A stretch of DNA of 64,000 nt from JABMMZ01 sp040403495 (GCA_040403495.1 JBBAKM010000002.1:141265-205264); one strand, 5' to 3'. Shown: positions 19,064 through 28,459, counted from the stretch's first letter. Notes: generated by a model from the sequence alone, not told the origin. A program made the numbers and translations.

Positions 19064-20479
19064 ATGCAAGACGAGCTAATTTTATCCAATAATCAAACCA
19101 TTCCTAAGACCGATAAAAGGCAATTATACATTGAAAGCTATGGATGTGCTATGAATTTTAGTGACAGTGAAATTATTGGATCTATAATGTCAGAGAATGG
19201 TTTTGAGTATACTAAGGATGAGTTCAGTGCAGATGTTATTTTTTTGAATACTTGTGCTATTCGTGACAATGCGGAACAAAAAATTAGAGACCGTTTAAAA
19301 CATTTAAGAAACAACAAAAGAAAAAATTCTGATTTAATCATTGGGGTTTTGGGTTGCATGGCTGAAAGATTAAAGACTAAATTATTAGAGGAAGAAAAAT
19401 TAGTTGATATAGTGGCTGGTCCCGATTCTTACAGAGATTTACCCAATTTGGTGGCCGAGGTTGAAACAGGAAATAGGGCTATCAATGTTTTGTTGAGTAG
19501 GGAAGAAACTTATGCCGAAATTTCGCCGTTAAGATTAAATACCAATGGAATTTCTGCTTTTGTAAGCATCATGCGTGGTTGTGATAATATGTGTTCTTTT
19601 TGTGTAGTTCCTTTTACACGTGGAAGAGAGAGAAGCAGAGACCCACAAACCATATTGGAAGAAGTGAAAATACTGGGTGACAATGGTTACAAAGAAATAA
19701 CACTTTTAGGGCAAAATGTAGACAGTTATTTGTGGTTTGGAGGCGGTCCAAAAATAGACTATAAAAATGCAAGCGATGAACAAAAAGAGAATGCAGTTAG
19801 TTTTGCTCAGTTACTCGAAAAGGTAGCACTTGTTCACCCAAGTATGCGCATCAGATTTAGCACTTCGCATCCTAAGGATATTAACGACGATGTGTTGCAT
19901 ACTATTGCCAAATATCCCAATATTTGTAATCATATTCACCTCCCTGCACAGAGTGGAAGTACCCGTTTGTTGGAAGCCATGAACAGAACCTATTCTAGAG
20001 AATGGTACTTGGAAAGAATTAATAAAATTAAAGAAATTATACCAAATTGCAGTATCAGTTGTGATATTATTGCTGGGTTTTGTTCAGAAACAGAAGAAGA
20101 CCATCAAGCGACTTTGTCATTAATGGAAGAGTGTAAATTCATCTTTAGTTACATGTACAAATATTCGGAACGACCGGGAACGTTGGCACAGAAAAAGATG
20201 CAAGATGATGTGCCTGAAGAAATTAAATCGCGCCGTCTAACTGAAATTATCGAGGTACAAAGTAAAATCTCTTTAGAAAACAATCAGAAGATGATAGGTA
20301 AAGTGGTTACAGTGTTAATAGACAGTGTTTCCAAAAAAAGTGAAATGGATTTATGTGGTCGCAATGATCAAAATAATATTGTAGTATTTCCAAGGGAAGA
20401 TTACCAATTAGGAGATTATGCGAATGTATTGATAGAGAGGGCTACAGGTACAACATTAATAGGTAAAGCTGTAAAATAA
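19064..20479 (+). CDS. miaB: tRNA-2-methylthio-N6-dimethylallyladenosine synthase
   Basis: 471 residues. MiaB adds the 2-methylthio group to i6A37 of tRNAs reading U-starting codons, using two 4Fe-4S clusters and SAM. Visible: the UPF0004 domain with cluster cysteines 28 (YGCAMNFSDSE), 64 (NTCAIRDNA) and 98 (VLGCMAERL); the radical-SAM motif CDNMCSFC (Cys173, 177, 180) followed by VVPFTRGRERSR; and a C-terminal TRAM domain (~407-470). The start at 19064 is preferred over the upstream ATG at 19031 because the promoter box lies between them. It leads a tight operon: the stop shares 1 bp with the next start. Confidence 0.96.
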   Translation: MQDELILSNNQTIPKTDKRQLYIESYGCAMNFSDSEIIGSIMSENGFEYTKDEFSADVIFLNTCAIRDNAEQKIRDRLKHLRNNKRKNSDLIIGVLGCMAERLKTKLLEEEKLVDIVAGPDSYRDLPNLVAEVETGNRAINVLLSREETYAEISPLRLNTNGISAFVSIMRGCDNMCSFCVVPFTRGRERSRDPQTILEEVKILGDNGYKEITLLGQNVDSYLWFGGGPKIDYKNASDEQKENAVSFAQLLEKVALVHPSMRIRFSTSHPKDINDDVLHTIAKYPNICNHIHLPAQSGSTRLLEAMNRTYSREWYLERINKIKEIIPNCSISCDIIAGFCSETEEDHQATLSLMEECKFIFSYMYKYSERPGTLAQKKMQDDVPEEIKSRRLTEIIEVQSKISLENNQKMIGKVVTVLIDSVSKKSEMDLCGRNDQNNIVVFPREDYQLGDYANVLIERATGTTLIGKAVK

Positions 20480-21741
20480 TGCAATTACAAAGTATAAAAA
20501 ATAGGTTTGAAATAGTGGGGAATTCACCTGCTTTAAACCACGCATTAGAAACCGCAATAAAAGTAGCACCTACAGACATGAGTGTGCTAATTTTAGGCGA
20601 AAGTGGTGTCGGAAAAGAATCGTTTTCGAAAATAATTCATGCACAAAGTGCCCGTAAACATGCCAACTTCATAGCAGTAAACTGTGGTGCAATTCCGGAA
20701 GGAACTATTGATTCTGAATTGTTTGGTCACGAAAAAGGTTCATTTACGGGAGCTACAGATGCCCGAAAAGGGTATTTTGAAACCGTTAATGGAGGGACTA
20801 TCTTTTTGGATGAAGTTGGCGAATTGCCTTTGGGAACTCAAGCCCGATTGCTGCGTGTGCTCGAAAATGGAGAATATATTAAAGTGGGTTCTTCAAAGGT
20901 GTTAAAAACCAATGTAAGAGTAATAGCAGCCACTAATAGAGATTTGCTCGAAAGAGCTCAACAAGGTAAGTTTAGAGAGGATTTGTATTACAGACTTGCG
21001 ACAGTGCCCATTAGAGTACCCAAATTGTCTGAAAGAAAAGAAGATGTTTATTTGCTGTTTCGAAAGTTTGCAAGTGCATTTGCCGAAAAAAACCATGCCC
21101 CTCTTGTAGGATTAACCGAGGAAGCGCAAGAATTATTGAAAAATTACACATGGCCAGGAAATATTCGTCAATTGAAAAATGTGACGGAGCAAATTTGTGT
21201 CTTGGAATCAGAAAATAACCCAATAAGTAGCGAAGTTCTTGGCTATTATTTGCCACGACCAGTTTCTAATTTACCGCAATTGGCCAATTCTTCAGAAGGA
21301 CAAACGCAAGGATTCAGTGAACGAGATATTTTCTATAAGTTCCTTATTGAAATGAAAAAAGATGTAAGTGAACTTAAAAGAATAGTGATGGGATTGATAG
21401 AGAATAATTCCAACCGTGAGGAGTTTATCAAAAAACATCAGTCAGAAATAAACCATGTGCTTTACAATCAAGAACCAGATTTTGAAGTTGCAGAGCAGAA
21501 ACCAGCCATCATTATTCCATCAAGTACAATTATTGCGAATAATAAGGAGAGTTTTATAGAGGTACAACCATTGGACGACCATACACTTGGTTCGTTAACA
21601 ATTGCTGACCAAGAGTTGGAAATGATTAAAAATGCATTAAAGCGAAATAAAGGAAAAAGAAACCGAGCGGCCAAAGAACTTGGCATTTCGGAACGTACCC
21701 TTTATCGTAAAATTAAACAGTATAATTTAGAAGATTTTTAA
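20479..21741 (+). CDS. Sigma-54-dependent Fis-family transcriptional activator
   Basis: 420 residues: a sigma-54 interaction AAA+ domain at ~10-245 with Walker A GESGVGKE (40-47), the loop EKGSFTGATD (GSFTGA in place of the usual GAFTGA), Walker B GGTIFLDEVGEL (105-116), VIAATNRDL and the ENYTWPGN-like segment YTWPGNIRQLKN. A linker of ~120 residues follows and the C-terminus is a Fis-type HTH (NRAAKELGISERTLYRKIKQ). There is no N-terminal receiver or GAF domain, so activity must be controlled by level, partner or the linker. The miaB - activator - lptE order recurs in Bacteroidota. One base overlaps each neighbour. Confidence 0.93.
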   Translation: MQLQSIKNRFEIVGNSPALNHALETAIKVAPTDMSVLILGESGVGKESFSKIIHAQSARKHANFIAVNCGAIPEGTIDSELFGHEKGSFTGATDARKGYFETVNGGTIFLDEVGELPLGTQARLLRVLENGEYIKVGSSKVLKTNVRVIAATNRDLLERAQQGKFREDLYYRLATVPIRVPKLSERKEDVYLLFRKFASAFAEKNHAPLVGLTEEAQELLKNYTWPGNIRQLKNVTEQICVLESENNPISSEVLGYYLPRPVSNLPQLANSSEGQTQGFSERDIFYKFLIEMKKDVSELKRIVMGLIENNSNREEFIKKHQSEINHVLYNQEPDFEVAEQKPAIIIPSSTIIANNKESFIEVQPLDDHTLGSLTIADQELEMIKNALKRNKGKRNRAAKELGISERTLYRKIKQYNLEDF

Positions 21742-22247
21742 TGAAATATAAAGGATTAATTTTAGGACTTATTTTATTGAGTTTGTCTGCTTGTAAGTCA
21801 TGCAAGTATAGCTTGTCGGGGATAAACATTCCTGCCGATGTTAGCAATATTAGCATTGCCTATTTCAATAATCAAGCTAGTTTGGTCAATCCATCTATCA
21901 GTCAAAAGTTTACAGAACAACTGAAAGATAAATTTATGAGAGAAACCTCATTAGCAATTGTTCCCCAAAATGGAGATTTCAAAATTACGGGGTCAATAAC
22001 TGATTACAGAATTCAACCATCAGCAACGACAAATACAACAGAAGCTGCCAAAAATAGATTTTCCATGACCGTGAATGTCGTGTTTGAGTGTCCTAAACAC
22101 AAGGAAATGAATTTTACAGAGCAAATTACTAAATTTCAGGAGTTTAACGCTACAGAGAATTTCCAAACTATTGAAAATAGATTGTCAGACGAGGTAAGTA
22201 CTCAAATAATTCAAGAAATATTTAACAAAGTAGCTTTGAAGTGGTAA
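21741..22247 (+). CDS. lptE: LPS-assembly lipoprotein LptE
   Basis: 168 residues. The lipobox LSAC puts the acylated cysteine at residue 19, after a hydrophobic run (GLILGLILLSLSAC). The body fits the LptE family of Bacteroidota: CKYSLSGINIPADVSNISIA, then NPSISQKFTEQLKDKF, a SFKITGSITDYRIQP-like strand (FKITGSITDYRIQP) and the terminal helix STQIIQEIFNKVALKW. LptE plugs the LptD barrel that delivers LPS to the outer leaflet. It is embedded in the miaB-secG operon, overlapping its neighbours by 1 bp each. Confidence 0.9.
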   Translation: MKYKGLILGLILLSLSACKSCKYSLSGINIPADVSNISIAYFNNQASLVNPSISQKFTEQLKDKFMRETSLAIVPQNGDFKITGSITDYRIQPSATTNTTEAAKNRFSMTVNVVFECPKHKEMNFTEQITKFQEFNATENFQTIENRLSDEVSTQIIQEIFNKVALKW

Positions 22248-23668
22248 TGGACAGCAATAGAATAATAACGCTTTATCATCAGCCTGGATTAATGAATTCA
22301 GAGGATGTTGATGGGCTAAAAATGATGATTCAAAAATCACCTTATTACTATTTGCCTTATGTTCTTTTAGCGAAATTTTATGTCAGTGAAAATGAACAGG
22401 AGTTTGACTTTTACCTCCGTCATGCCGCTATAAGAGTCAATAACAGAGAGGCCTTATATCATTATATTCATCAGAATGAATCGGTAAAAAGTGAAGATAG
22501 TTTAGAGGTGGTTTCAAATAGTAATGCCATCGATAATTCAGCAACGATTACAACTCAAGAATCTGAAATTATTGAAGTTAAACAAAGTGTCGAAGAAGAA
22601 ACGGCAAAAGAAGAGTTACCACAAGTGGAGGAGAGTAAATTGCCAGTTAATGATTTGGAGGCTTTTTTAAGAGAGGGAGAAGAGGCATTGCGCGAAAAGG
22701 CTGAAATTGCTGAAGTTGAGCTTGTTCAACAATATGCCACAGAGGAGATTGAAGAAGTTGTTTTTGAATTGCGACACAATAATGAGGTTTCAGTTACAGA
22801 TGAATTCCCATTGACAGAAACAGAGGGATTAGAATTGGTAGAAACTGAATTTACTTTCTCTGCTCAACATCAACAAATTGAGGAAATAACAGAAGTAAGC
22901 TCTTCAGACAATGAAACTGAATTGGAGACGGAACTTGTGCCTAAAAATGAGTTCCAAGAAAAGGTTGAGCTTGAGCAAAATGAGATACCTACAATGGCAG
23001 AAGAATTGGCAGAGGAGTTAGCTATTGATATAGAAGTGAGTGAAAAAAATGATGATTTAGCAGATGAGGGGATAACAGAAAGTAAAGAAATTCAGATTGA
23101 AGAAACAGATGAGGTGATTCAAGAGGCAGAAATACAAATTGAGCATTCTGAAATTCAAGAAGAGGAACCGATTGAAGCTGTAATAGATTCTCAAAAAGAA
23201 TTAGAAAAGTATTTAGATTTAAGAAAAAATCCAATTTATAATTTAGAAGTAGAGTTAAACAGTAAACAGAAAGAAAGAGAAACCGCTACTTCGGAGAAAG
23301 ATTTTTTTGCTTGGCTCAAGCAGCCTAAAGGAGCTTCAGAAATAGTTGAAAAACCAATTGAAGAAGAGTTGGAAACTGTTGGCAAAGTTGAAGAAGAGAT
23401 AGAAGAAGACGACATCATTGCAAGGTTTATAAAAAAGAATCCTCAAATTTCGAGACCTAAGAAAGAGTTTTACAATGCCGAAAACATGGCAAAGAAAAGT
23501 GAAGTTTTTGAATTGGATTTTGTAACAGAAACATTAGCCCAACTATACCATCAACAAGGAGATATTAGTTTGGCAATAAAAGCATACGAAAAATTAATTT
23601 TGCAAAATCCTTCAAAAAAGGCGTATTTTGCATCCCTTATAGAAAATCTTAAAAAAGAAAAAAAATAA
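22247..23668 (+). CDS. Acidic Glu-rich protein with C-terminal TPR-like helices
   Basis: 473 residues from the ATG at 22247, which overlaps the lptE stop (TAATG); a GTG two codons upstream is the alternative. An N-terminal helical part (NSEDVDGLKMMIQKSPYYYL) is followed by ~300 low-complexity residues dominated by Glu, Val, Ile and Thr, probably disordered or coiled coil. The C-terminal ~55 residues (DFVTETLAQLYHQQGDISLA, IKAYEKLILQNPSKKAYFAS) form a TPR-type hairpin. A Glu-rich protein of this layout is commonly found between lptE and secG in Bacteroidota; its function is not known. Confidence 0.8.
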   Translation: MDSNRIITLYHQPGLMNSEDVDGLKMMIQKSPYYYLPYVLLAKFYVSENEQEFDFYLRHAAIRVNNREALYHYIHQNESVKSEDSLEVVSNSNAIDNSATITTQESEIIEVKQSVEEETAKEELPQVEESKLPVNDLEAFLREGEEALREKAEIAEVELVQQYATEEIEEVVFELRHNNEVSVTDEFPLTETEGLELVETEFTFSAQHQQIEEITEVSSSDNETELETELVPKNEFQEKVELEQNEIPTMAEELAEELAIDIEVSEKNDDLADEGITESKEIQIEETDEVIQEAEIQIEHSEIQEEEPIEAVIDSQKELEKYLDLRKNPIYNLEVELNSKQKERETATSEKDFFAWLKQPKGASEIVEKPIEEELETVGKVEEEIEEDDIIARFIKKNPQISRPKKEFYNAENMAKKSEVFELDFVTETLAQLYHQQGDISLAIKAYEKLILQNPSKKAYFASLIENLKKEKK

Positions 23669-23671
23669 ATT

Positions 23672-24064
23672 ATGTTAAGTATCATATTAATAATAGGCCT
23701 AATTGCAGCCGCTTTAATTATTGGAATTATATTAATTCAAAACCCAAAAGGTGGAGGATTAGCCTCTAATTTCTCTTCAAGTAACCAAATGTTTGGAGTT
23801 CAAAGAACCTCAGAAGGTGTTGAGAAATTGACTTGGATTTTTGCGGCGGTTATTTTAGTAGTTTCTTTAGTGGCAAGCTCATACAACGGAGCTTCAACAG
23901 TAGGTACAGGAAAAGTAGAAGCTAAAGATGCTAAAATTAACGAATTAATAAATGCACCAGCGGCAAAAGGAAATGCAACGCCAAGTGCACCAGCAACACA
24001 ACAGCCAGCTCAGCAACAACCAGTTCAACAAGCCGACCCAGCGCAACAACAACCTACACAATAA
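23672..24064 (+). CDS. secG: Preprotein translocase subunit SecG
   Basis: 130 residues. SecG is the small helper of the SecYEG channel. Two helices (LSIILIIGLIAAALIIGIIL and LTWIFAAVILVVSLVASSY) flank the conserved cytoplasmic loop QNPKGGGLASNFSSSNQMFG. A C-terminal extension of ~50 residues rich in Ala, Pro and Gln (ATQQPAQQQPVQQADPAQQQ) is low complexity, as often in Bacteroidota SecG. Last gene of the operon, 3 bp after the TPR protein and 20 bp before a strong terminator. Confidence 0.95.
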   Translation: MLSIILIIGLIAAALIIGIILIQNPKGGGLASNFSSSNQMFGVQRTSEGVEKLTWIFAAVILVVSLVASSYNGASTVGTGKVEAKDAKINELINAPAAKGNATPSAPATQQPAQQQPVQQADPAQQQPTQ

Positions 24065-24084
24065 GGTTTATAAATAATTTTTAT

Positions 24085-24117
24085 AAAAAAGGCGATTATT
24101 TTAATCGCCTTTTTTTA
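24085..24117. terminator. Bidirectional rho-independent terminator
   Basis: Stem GGCGATTA / TAATCGCC (24091-24098 with 24102-24109), 3-nt loop, flanked by a run of A on the left and a run of T on the right. It can end both the secG operon and the convergent gene whose stop is at 24118. Confidence 0.9.
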
Positions 24118-24867
24118 TTAGTCTATAGCGTATGCCAATCCAATTTTAATATTTTTGTTAAATATTTTAGCGTCTTTGATGCCATTTAAGTCAAAGGTTT
24201 TTAAACTTAAATCAGGTTGTAAGTTAATCCCAAACTTACCTTTTAATAAAAAAGAAAAGTTGTTTTGTAAATAGTATTGACTCCCATTTGAAAAGGAACT
24301 TTTGGCATCAGTAAACATAATGTCATAACCAAGCAAACTGGTGTAGCTTAACCATTTATTAATTCTAATTTTAGTGCCTAACACTACCCCAGTATTAAAA
24401 GCATCAATAATATTTTTTGCTTTTGCTGTTGGAGCGCTATAAAAAGTTCTTGAGTCTAAATTGATTCCTATTCCTAAACTAAAATCATCTCCTTTTATAA
24501 AGTTTATTCCATAAGTTGCGGTAAAAACAGGTAGGTCCAAACCATATACTTTGTTGGTGTCATTAAAAACACTTGAATCTTTACTTCCATTCAATAAATA
24601 ACGAACAAGCCAAGTGGCATCCATTCTGAAAAATTTGTCTTCTTTAAAATGAACGTAGTTGAATGACAACCCTGAGGTATTTATATTTTTCCCTCTTTCT
24701 GTAATTGTTTTTGGAACAGCACCTGCTTGTAAAAAATTGAGAGATGTAATGCGCTCTTGAGCAGAAACAGTGGTACAAATTCCAAAAGCAAAAATGAAAA
24801 CACTACATTTTATAAAGAAGTTCATCGGTGAATAAATGGATTTAAAATTGATTCTAACGGGTTTCAT
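24118..24867 (-). CDS. Secreted or outer-membrane beta-barrel-like hypothetical protein
   Basis: 249 residues. The signal peptide core IKCSVFIFAFGICTTVSAQ follows either this start or, more conventionally, an internal ATG at 24825 (MNFFIKCS); the promoter box at 24881 fits either. The remainder alternates short amphipathic strands (NTSGLSFNYVHF, DDFSLGIGINLDS, NIKIGLAYAID), as in small outer-membrane barrels of Bacteroidota. No catalytic motif is seen and the family is not recognised. It converges with secG over the shared terminator. Confidence 0.72.
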   Translation of the reverse strand: MKPVRINFKSIYSPMNFFIKCSVFIFAFGICTTVSAQERITSLNFLQAGAVPKTITERGKNINTSGLSFNYVHFKEDKFFRMDATWLVRYLLNGSKDSSVFNDTNKVYGLDLPVFTATYGINFIKGDDFSLGIGINLDSRTFYSAPTAKAKNIIDAFNTGVVLGTKIRINKWLSYTSLLGYDIMFTDAKSSFSNGSQYYLQNNFSFLLKGKFGINLQPDLSLKTFDLNGIKDAKIFNKNIKIGLAYAID

Positions 24868-24880
24868 TTAATTTATTCTA

Positions 24881-24888
24881 CAAATGTA
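24881..24888 (-). promoter_or_regulatory. Bacteroidota -7 box (TACATTTG)
   Basis: Perfect TAnnTTTG on the minus strand, 13 nt before the ATG at 24867. Confidence 0.5.
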
Positions 24889-24981
24889 GAACTATATGAT
24901 TAAACGTCAATACATCATTTGTATTATTCAAATAGTTGAGAATTTAAAAATGGATATTCTTTTTGTTTAATGCTTTAAATG

Positions 24982-24989
24982 TATCTTTG
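24982..24989 (+). promoter_or_regulatory. Bacteroidota -7 box (TATCTTTG)
   Basis: Perfect TAnnTTTG 3 nt before the metG ATG at 24993. The frame is open further upstream, but this box argues for the start at 24993 and a leaderless or near-leaderless mRNA. Confidence 0.6.
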
Positions 24990-24992
24990 CCA

Positions 24993-27119
24993 ATGTCTAT
25001 GAAGTCTTTTAAAAGAACCCTTGTGACAGCGGCTTTGCCTTATGCAAATGGCCCTAAACATATTGGTCATTTAGCTGGAGCCTATATTCCTGCTGATATT
25101 TATACCCGATATTTAAGAAATGCGGGAGAGGAAGTGTTATTTGTATGCGGTAGTGATGAACATGGAACCGCAATCCCAATTCAAGCTCAAAAAGAAAATA
25201 CTAGCCCACAACATATTATTGACAGATACCATCATTTACTAAAAGAAAATTTTGAGAAACTTGGTATCTCATTCGATGTGTATCACCGCACAAGTGACGA
25301 AATACACCACCAAACAGCTCAAGAGTTTTTCTTGAATTTATATGAAAAAGGCTTGTTTAAAGAAGAGATTTCGGAACAATATTTCGACGAAGAAAAACAA
25401 ACCTTTTTAGCAGACAGATATATCAAAGGGACTTGTCCCAATTGTGGTTTTCACAGTGCGTATGGCGATCAATGTGAAAAGTGTGGTAAAGCTTTAAGCC
25501 CTAATGAATTAATAAATCCTGTTTCTACACTTTCTGATAAAACCCCTGTTTTAAAAACCACTAAACATTGGTATTTGCCTTTAAATGAATACGAACCGTG
25601 GTTGAAAGAATGGTTACTCGAAGGGCATAAAGACGATTGGAAAACCAACGTGTATGGTCAAAGTAAAAGTTGGATTGATGGCGGTTTGTCGCCTCGTGCC
25701 ATGACGCGAGATCTTGATTGGGGCGTAAAAGTGCCGATTGAAGGTGCTGAAGGTAAAGTGTTGTATGTTTGGTTTGATGCCCCCATTGGCTATATTTCTG
25801 CCACTAAAGCTTTTTTCAAAGAATTGGAAGAAAAATCATTTCACTATGCCTACCCACAAAATTCAATGATCAAAAGTGGTCAAGCAAATGATTGGAAAAA
25901 GTGGTGGCAAAATGATGACAGTCGTTTGATACATTTTATTGGAAAAGACAATATCGTGTTTCATTGTATTATTTTTCCAGCGATGTTAAAGGCTGCTGAA
26001 TCCTATGTTTTGCCAGACAATGTACCTGCCAATGAATTTTTAAATTTAGAGGGAGATAAAATGAGTACAAGCAGAAAGTGGAGTGTGGAAATGGAAGATT
26101 ATTTCAAGGAATTTGAAAACAAAGAAGATGTGCTGAGATATGTATTAACTGCTATAGCACCAGAAACCAAAGATGCAGACTTTAGTTGGAAAGATTTTCA
26201 AACCAGAAATAACAGTGAGTTGGTTGCAATTTTAGGCAATTTCATAAACAGAGTGATGGTACTGTCTCACAAGTATTATGAAGGGGTAGTGCCTGTTGCA
26301 AGTAATTTGTTAGAGATAGACCAACAATTAATAAAGGATATTCAATTATTCCAAGAGGAAATAGACCATTCTATTCGTCATTTTAAGTTCAGAGACGGAT
26401 TGTTTGCACTGATGAACATAGCCCGTGCTGGAAATAAATATTTGGCAGAAATGGAGCCTTGGAAATTGGTGAAAACAGATGAAACTAGAACGGCAACAGT
26501 AATGTTTAATGCCATTCAAGTCTGTGCAACCTTGTCTTGGTGGATGGACGCTTTTATGCCTTTTTCTGCTCAGAAATTACGAATCCAATTGAATACACAA
26601 AAAGAAAATTATGTGAATAATAGCTTTGTTCAGTTTCAATCAGGACACACATTAGGGCAAGCAGCCCATTTATTCAGTAACATAGAAGATGATATTATTC
26701 AAAAACAAGTGAAGCATTTAGAAGAGTCAAAAGCAATGGTTGCAACTACAGTAATAGAAGCAACAGAAGAACCTCAATCTGAATTAAAACCATTGATTAC
26801 ATTTGATGATTTTAGTAAAATAGATTTAAGAGTAGGCACTGTTTTGGAAGCCGAAAAGGTTGAGAAAGCAGATAAGTTATTAAAGTTAAAAGTAGATTTA
26901 GGTTTTGAACTACGCACTATAGTTTCGGGGATTGCTTTGCATTTTACACCAAGTGAATTAATAGGGCAACAAGTGTGTGTATTAGCGAATTTGGCCCCAC
27001 GTAAAATTAAAGGGATAGAAAGTAATGGAATGTTATTACTTGCTGAAAATGAAGATGGTTCTCTTAAACTAATGCAACCGGGAGGCGCTGTTGTAAGTCC
27101 GGGAAGTAAAATAGCTTAG
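24993..27119 (+). CDS. metG: Methionyl-tRNA synthetase with C-terminal tRNA-binding domain
   Basis: 708 residues. Class I synthetase charging tRNA-Met. The HIGH motif is at residues 23-26 (PKHIGHLAG), the KMSKS-type loop reads KMSTS at ~356-360, and a zinc knuckle is formed by CPNCGFHSAYGDQCEKCGK (~147-165). The anticodon-binding helical domain runs ~400-560 and the last ~105 residues are a tRBD/EMAP-II-like OB fold (FSKIDLRVGTVLEAEKV, NLAPRKIKGIESNGMLL) used for dimerisation and tRNA binding. Length is normal for the long MetG form. MSMKSFKRTL is taken as the N-terminus; the second ATG, 6 nt later, is also possible. Confidence 0.97.
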   Translation: MSMKSFKRTLVTAALPYANGPKHIGHLAGAYIPADIYTRYLRNAGEEVLFVCGSDEHGTAIPIQAQKENTSPQHIIDRYHHLLKENFEKLGISFDVYHRTSDEIHHQTAQEFFLNLYEKGLFKEEISEQYFDEEKQTFLADRYIKGTCPNCGFHSAYGDQCEKCGKALSPNELINPVSTLSDKTPVLKTTKHWYLPLNEYEPWLKEWLLEGHKDDWKTNVYGQSKSWIDGGLSPRAMTRDLDWGVKVPIEGAEGKVLYVWFDAPIGYISATKAFFKELEEKSFHYAYPQNSMIKSGQANDWKKWWQNDDSRLIHFIGKDNIVFHCIIFPAMLKAAESYVLPDNVPANEFLNLEGDKMSTSRKWSVEMEDYFKEFENKEDVLRYVLTAIAPETKDADFSWKDFQTRNNSELVAILGNFINRVMVLSHKYYEGVVPVASNLLEIDQQLIKDIQLFQEEIDHSIRHFKFRDGLFALMNIARAGNKYLAEMEPWKLVKTDETRTATVMFNAIQVCATLSWWMDAFMPFSAQKLRIQLNTQKENYVNNSFVQFQSGHTLGQAAHLFSNIEDDIIQKQVKHLEESKAMVATTVIEATEEPQSELKPLITFDDFSKIDLRVGTVLEAEKVEKADKLLKLKVDLGFELRTIVSGIALHFTPSELIGQQVCVLANLAPRKIKGIESNGMLLLAENEDGSLKLMQPGGAVVSPGSKIA

Positions 27120-27138
27120 TTAATATTTTGTTTTACTA

Positions 27139-27158
27139 TTAATTTATTTATAAATTAA
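27139..27158. repeat. Perfect inverted repeat upstream of the histidine kinase
   Basis: Arms TTAATTTAT / ATAAATTAA (9 nt each) around a 2-nt centre, 7 nt upstream of the kinase -7 box and 20 bp after the metG stop. It lacks a T-tract, so it could be a weak terminator stem or an operator over the -33 region. Confidence 0.4.
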
Positions 27159-27165
27159 ATTGTAC

Positions 27166-27173
27166 TAATTTTG
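27166..27173 (+). promoter_or_regulatory. Bacteroidota -7 box (TAATTTTG)
   Basis: Perfect TAnnTTTG 8 nt before the histidine kinase ATG, showing that the kinase has its own promoter after metG. Confidence 0.5.
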
Positions 27174-27181
27174 CGCCTACT

Positions 27182-28459
27182 ATGAAAAGAAGCGAAAAAA
27201 TATTAAATGCACTGGGCCAAGCTTATTTTACTTTGTCAAGTAACAATAGTTTGGAAAGTTCTATAACCAATGTATTGGGTATTTTGGGTAAGGCAACAGA
27301 TGTTGACAGGGTTTATATTTTTCAGAATTTCCAAAACAGTGATAATGAGGAAATTTTTTCACAAAAATATGAATGGACCAAAGAGAATATAAGTATTCAG
27401 ATAGACAATCCTGAATTACAAGATTTGCCTTGGTCAATTTTTGCGGATTTGCGTTTGGTTATGTTAGAGAGAAAAACATACAGCGCAATAGTAAAAGACA
27501 TAAAAGATGATTCTTTCAGAGAAACGCTGCAATCACAAGAAATAAAAGCAGTCTTATTCGTTCCTATTTATTCGAATGACTTATTTTGGGGTTGGGTTGG
27601 TTTTGACAATTGTCAAACTGATGATACATTCACTGAAAGTCAGCAGGATGCTTTGTTAGCACTTGCATCTACAATTGGAAATGTTATTGCAATGCAAAAA
27701 CAGCAGGCTGAAATTCAGTTGGCAAATGAACGTTTGAAAACAGCATTAAATTCTGAAAAGGAGGTTAATAAGTTAAAGTCTCGTTTTGTGACCACCGCTT
27801 CTCACGAGTTCAGAACGCCACTTTCTACCATTTCAGGAAGTACAGAATTAATGGAAATGTACATTAGTGAAATTTCAAATCTTAAATTAGCGGAGAAGTA
27901 TGAGAAACACATTAACAGGATTAAAAAAGAAATTAACAGAATGGTTATTTTGTTAAATGATACTTTAATTCTCGAAAAACAATCATTGGGTAAATACAGT
28001 TACAATCCATCCCAGTTTTCACTTTCTCTGTATATTTCAAATTTTGTAAACGAGTATTATTCGCAAAAAATTGATAATAATCGCATAAAGTTGATAATGC
28101 CTGATTTGCCTATGGATATTAGAAGTGATTCTCAAATATTAACTCACATTGTTTCTAATTTGCTCGACAATGCTTTAAAATATTCGGAAGAGAATTCCAC
28201 AGTTAAGTTAATCGTTGAGCCGTTTACAACAGGGATAAAAATTTCTATTGTTGACCAAGGAATTGGAATTCCCGAAGATGAACAAGTGCATTTATTTGAA
28301 AGCTTTTTCAGAGCATCGAATGTAGTAGGGATAGTAGGAACAGGATTGGGACTTACAATTGTTAAGCAGTTTGTTGAATTACTAAATGGAACTATCGCTT
28401 ATAAAAGTGCTTTAAACAAAGGGTCTGAATTTACAATTACACTGCCACTAAAACACTAG
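27182..28459 (+). CDS. GAF-domain sensor histidine kinase
   Basis: 425 residues, soluble (no membrane helix). A GAF domain covers ~15-175 (VDRVYIFQNFQN, VPIYSNDLFWGWVGFDN), a short coiled coil leads to the HisKA domain with the phospho-accepting His208 in TASHEFRTPLSTISGS, and the HATPase domain shows the N box SNLLDNALKYSEEN, G1 VDQGIGIPEDE, F box LFESFFRAS and G2 GTGLGLTIVKQ. It should sense a cytoplasmic small molecule or redox state. No response regulator is adjacent, so it is an orphan kinase. The 3' end overlaps the convergent gene by 4 bp. Confidence 0.93.
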   Translation: MKRSEKILNALGQAYFTLSSNNSLESSITNVLGILGKATDVDRVYIFQNFQNSDNEEIFSQKYEWTKENISIQIDNPELQDLPWSIFADLRLVMLERKTYSAIVKDIKDDSFRETLQSQEIKAVLFVPIYSNDLFWGWVGFDNCQTDDTFTESQQDALLALASTIGNVIAMQKQQAEIQLANERLKTALNSEKEVNKLKSRFVTTASHEFRTPLSTISGSTELMEMYISEISNLKLAEKYEKHINRIKKEINRMVILLNDTLILEKQSLGKYSYNPSQFSLSLYISNFVNEYYSQKIDNNRIKLIMPDLPMDIRSDSQILTHIVSNLLDNALKYSEENSTVKLIVEPFTTGIKISIVDQGIGIPEDEQVHLFESFFRASNVVGIVGTGLGLTIVKQFVELLNGTIAYKSALNKGSEFTITLPLKH

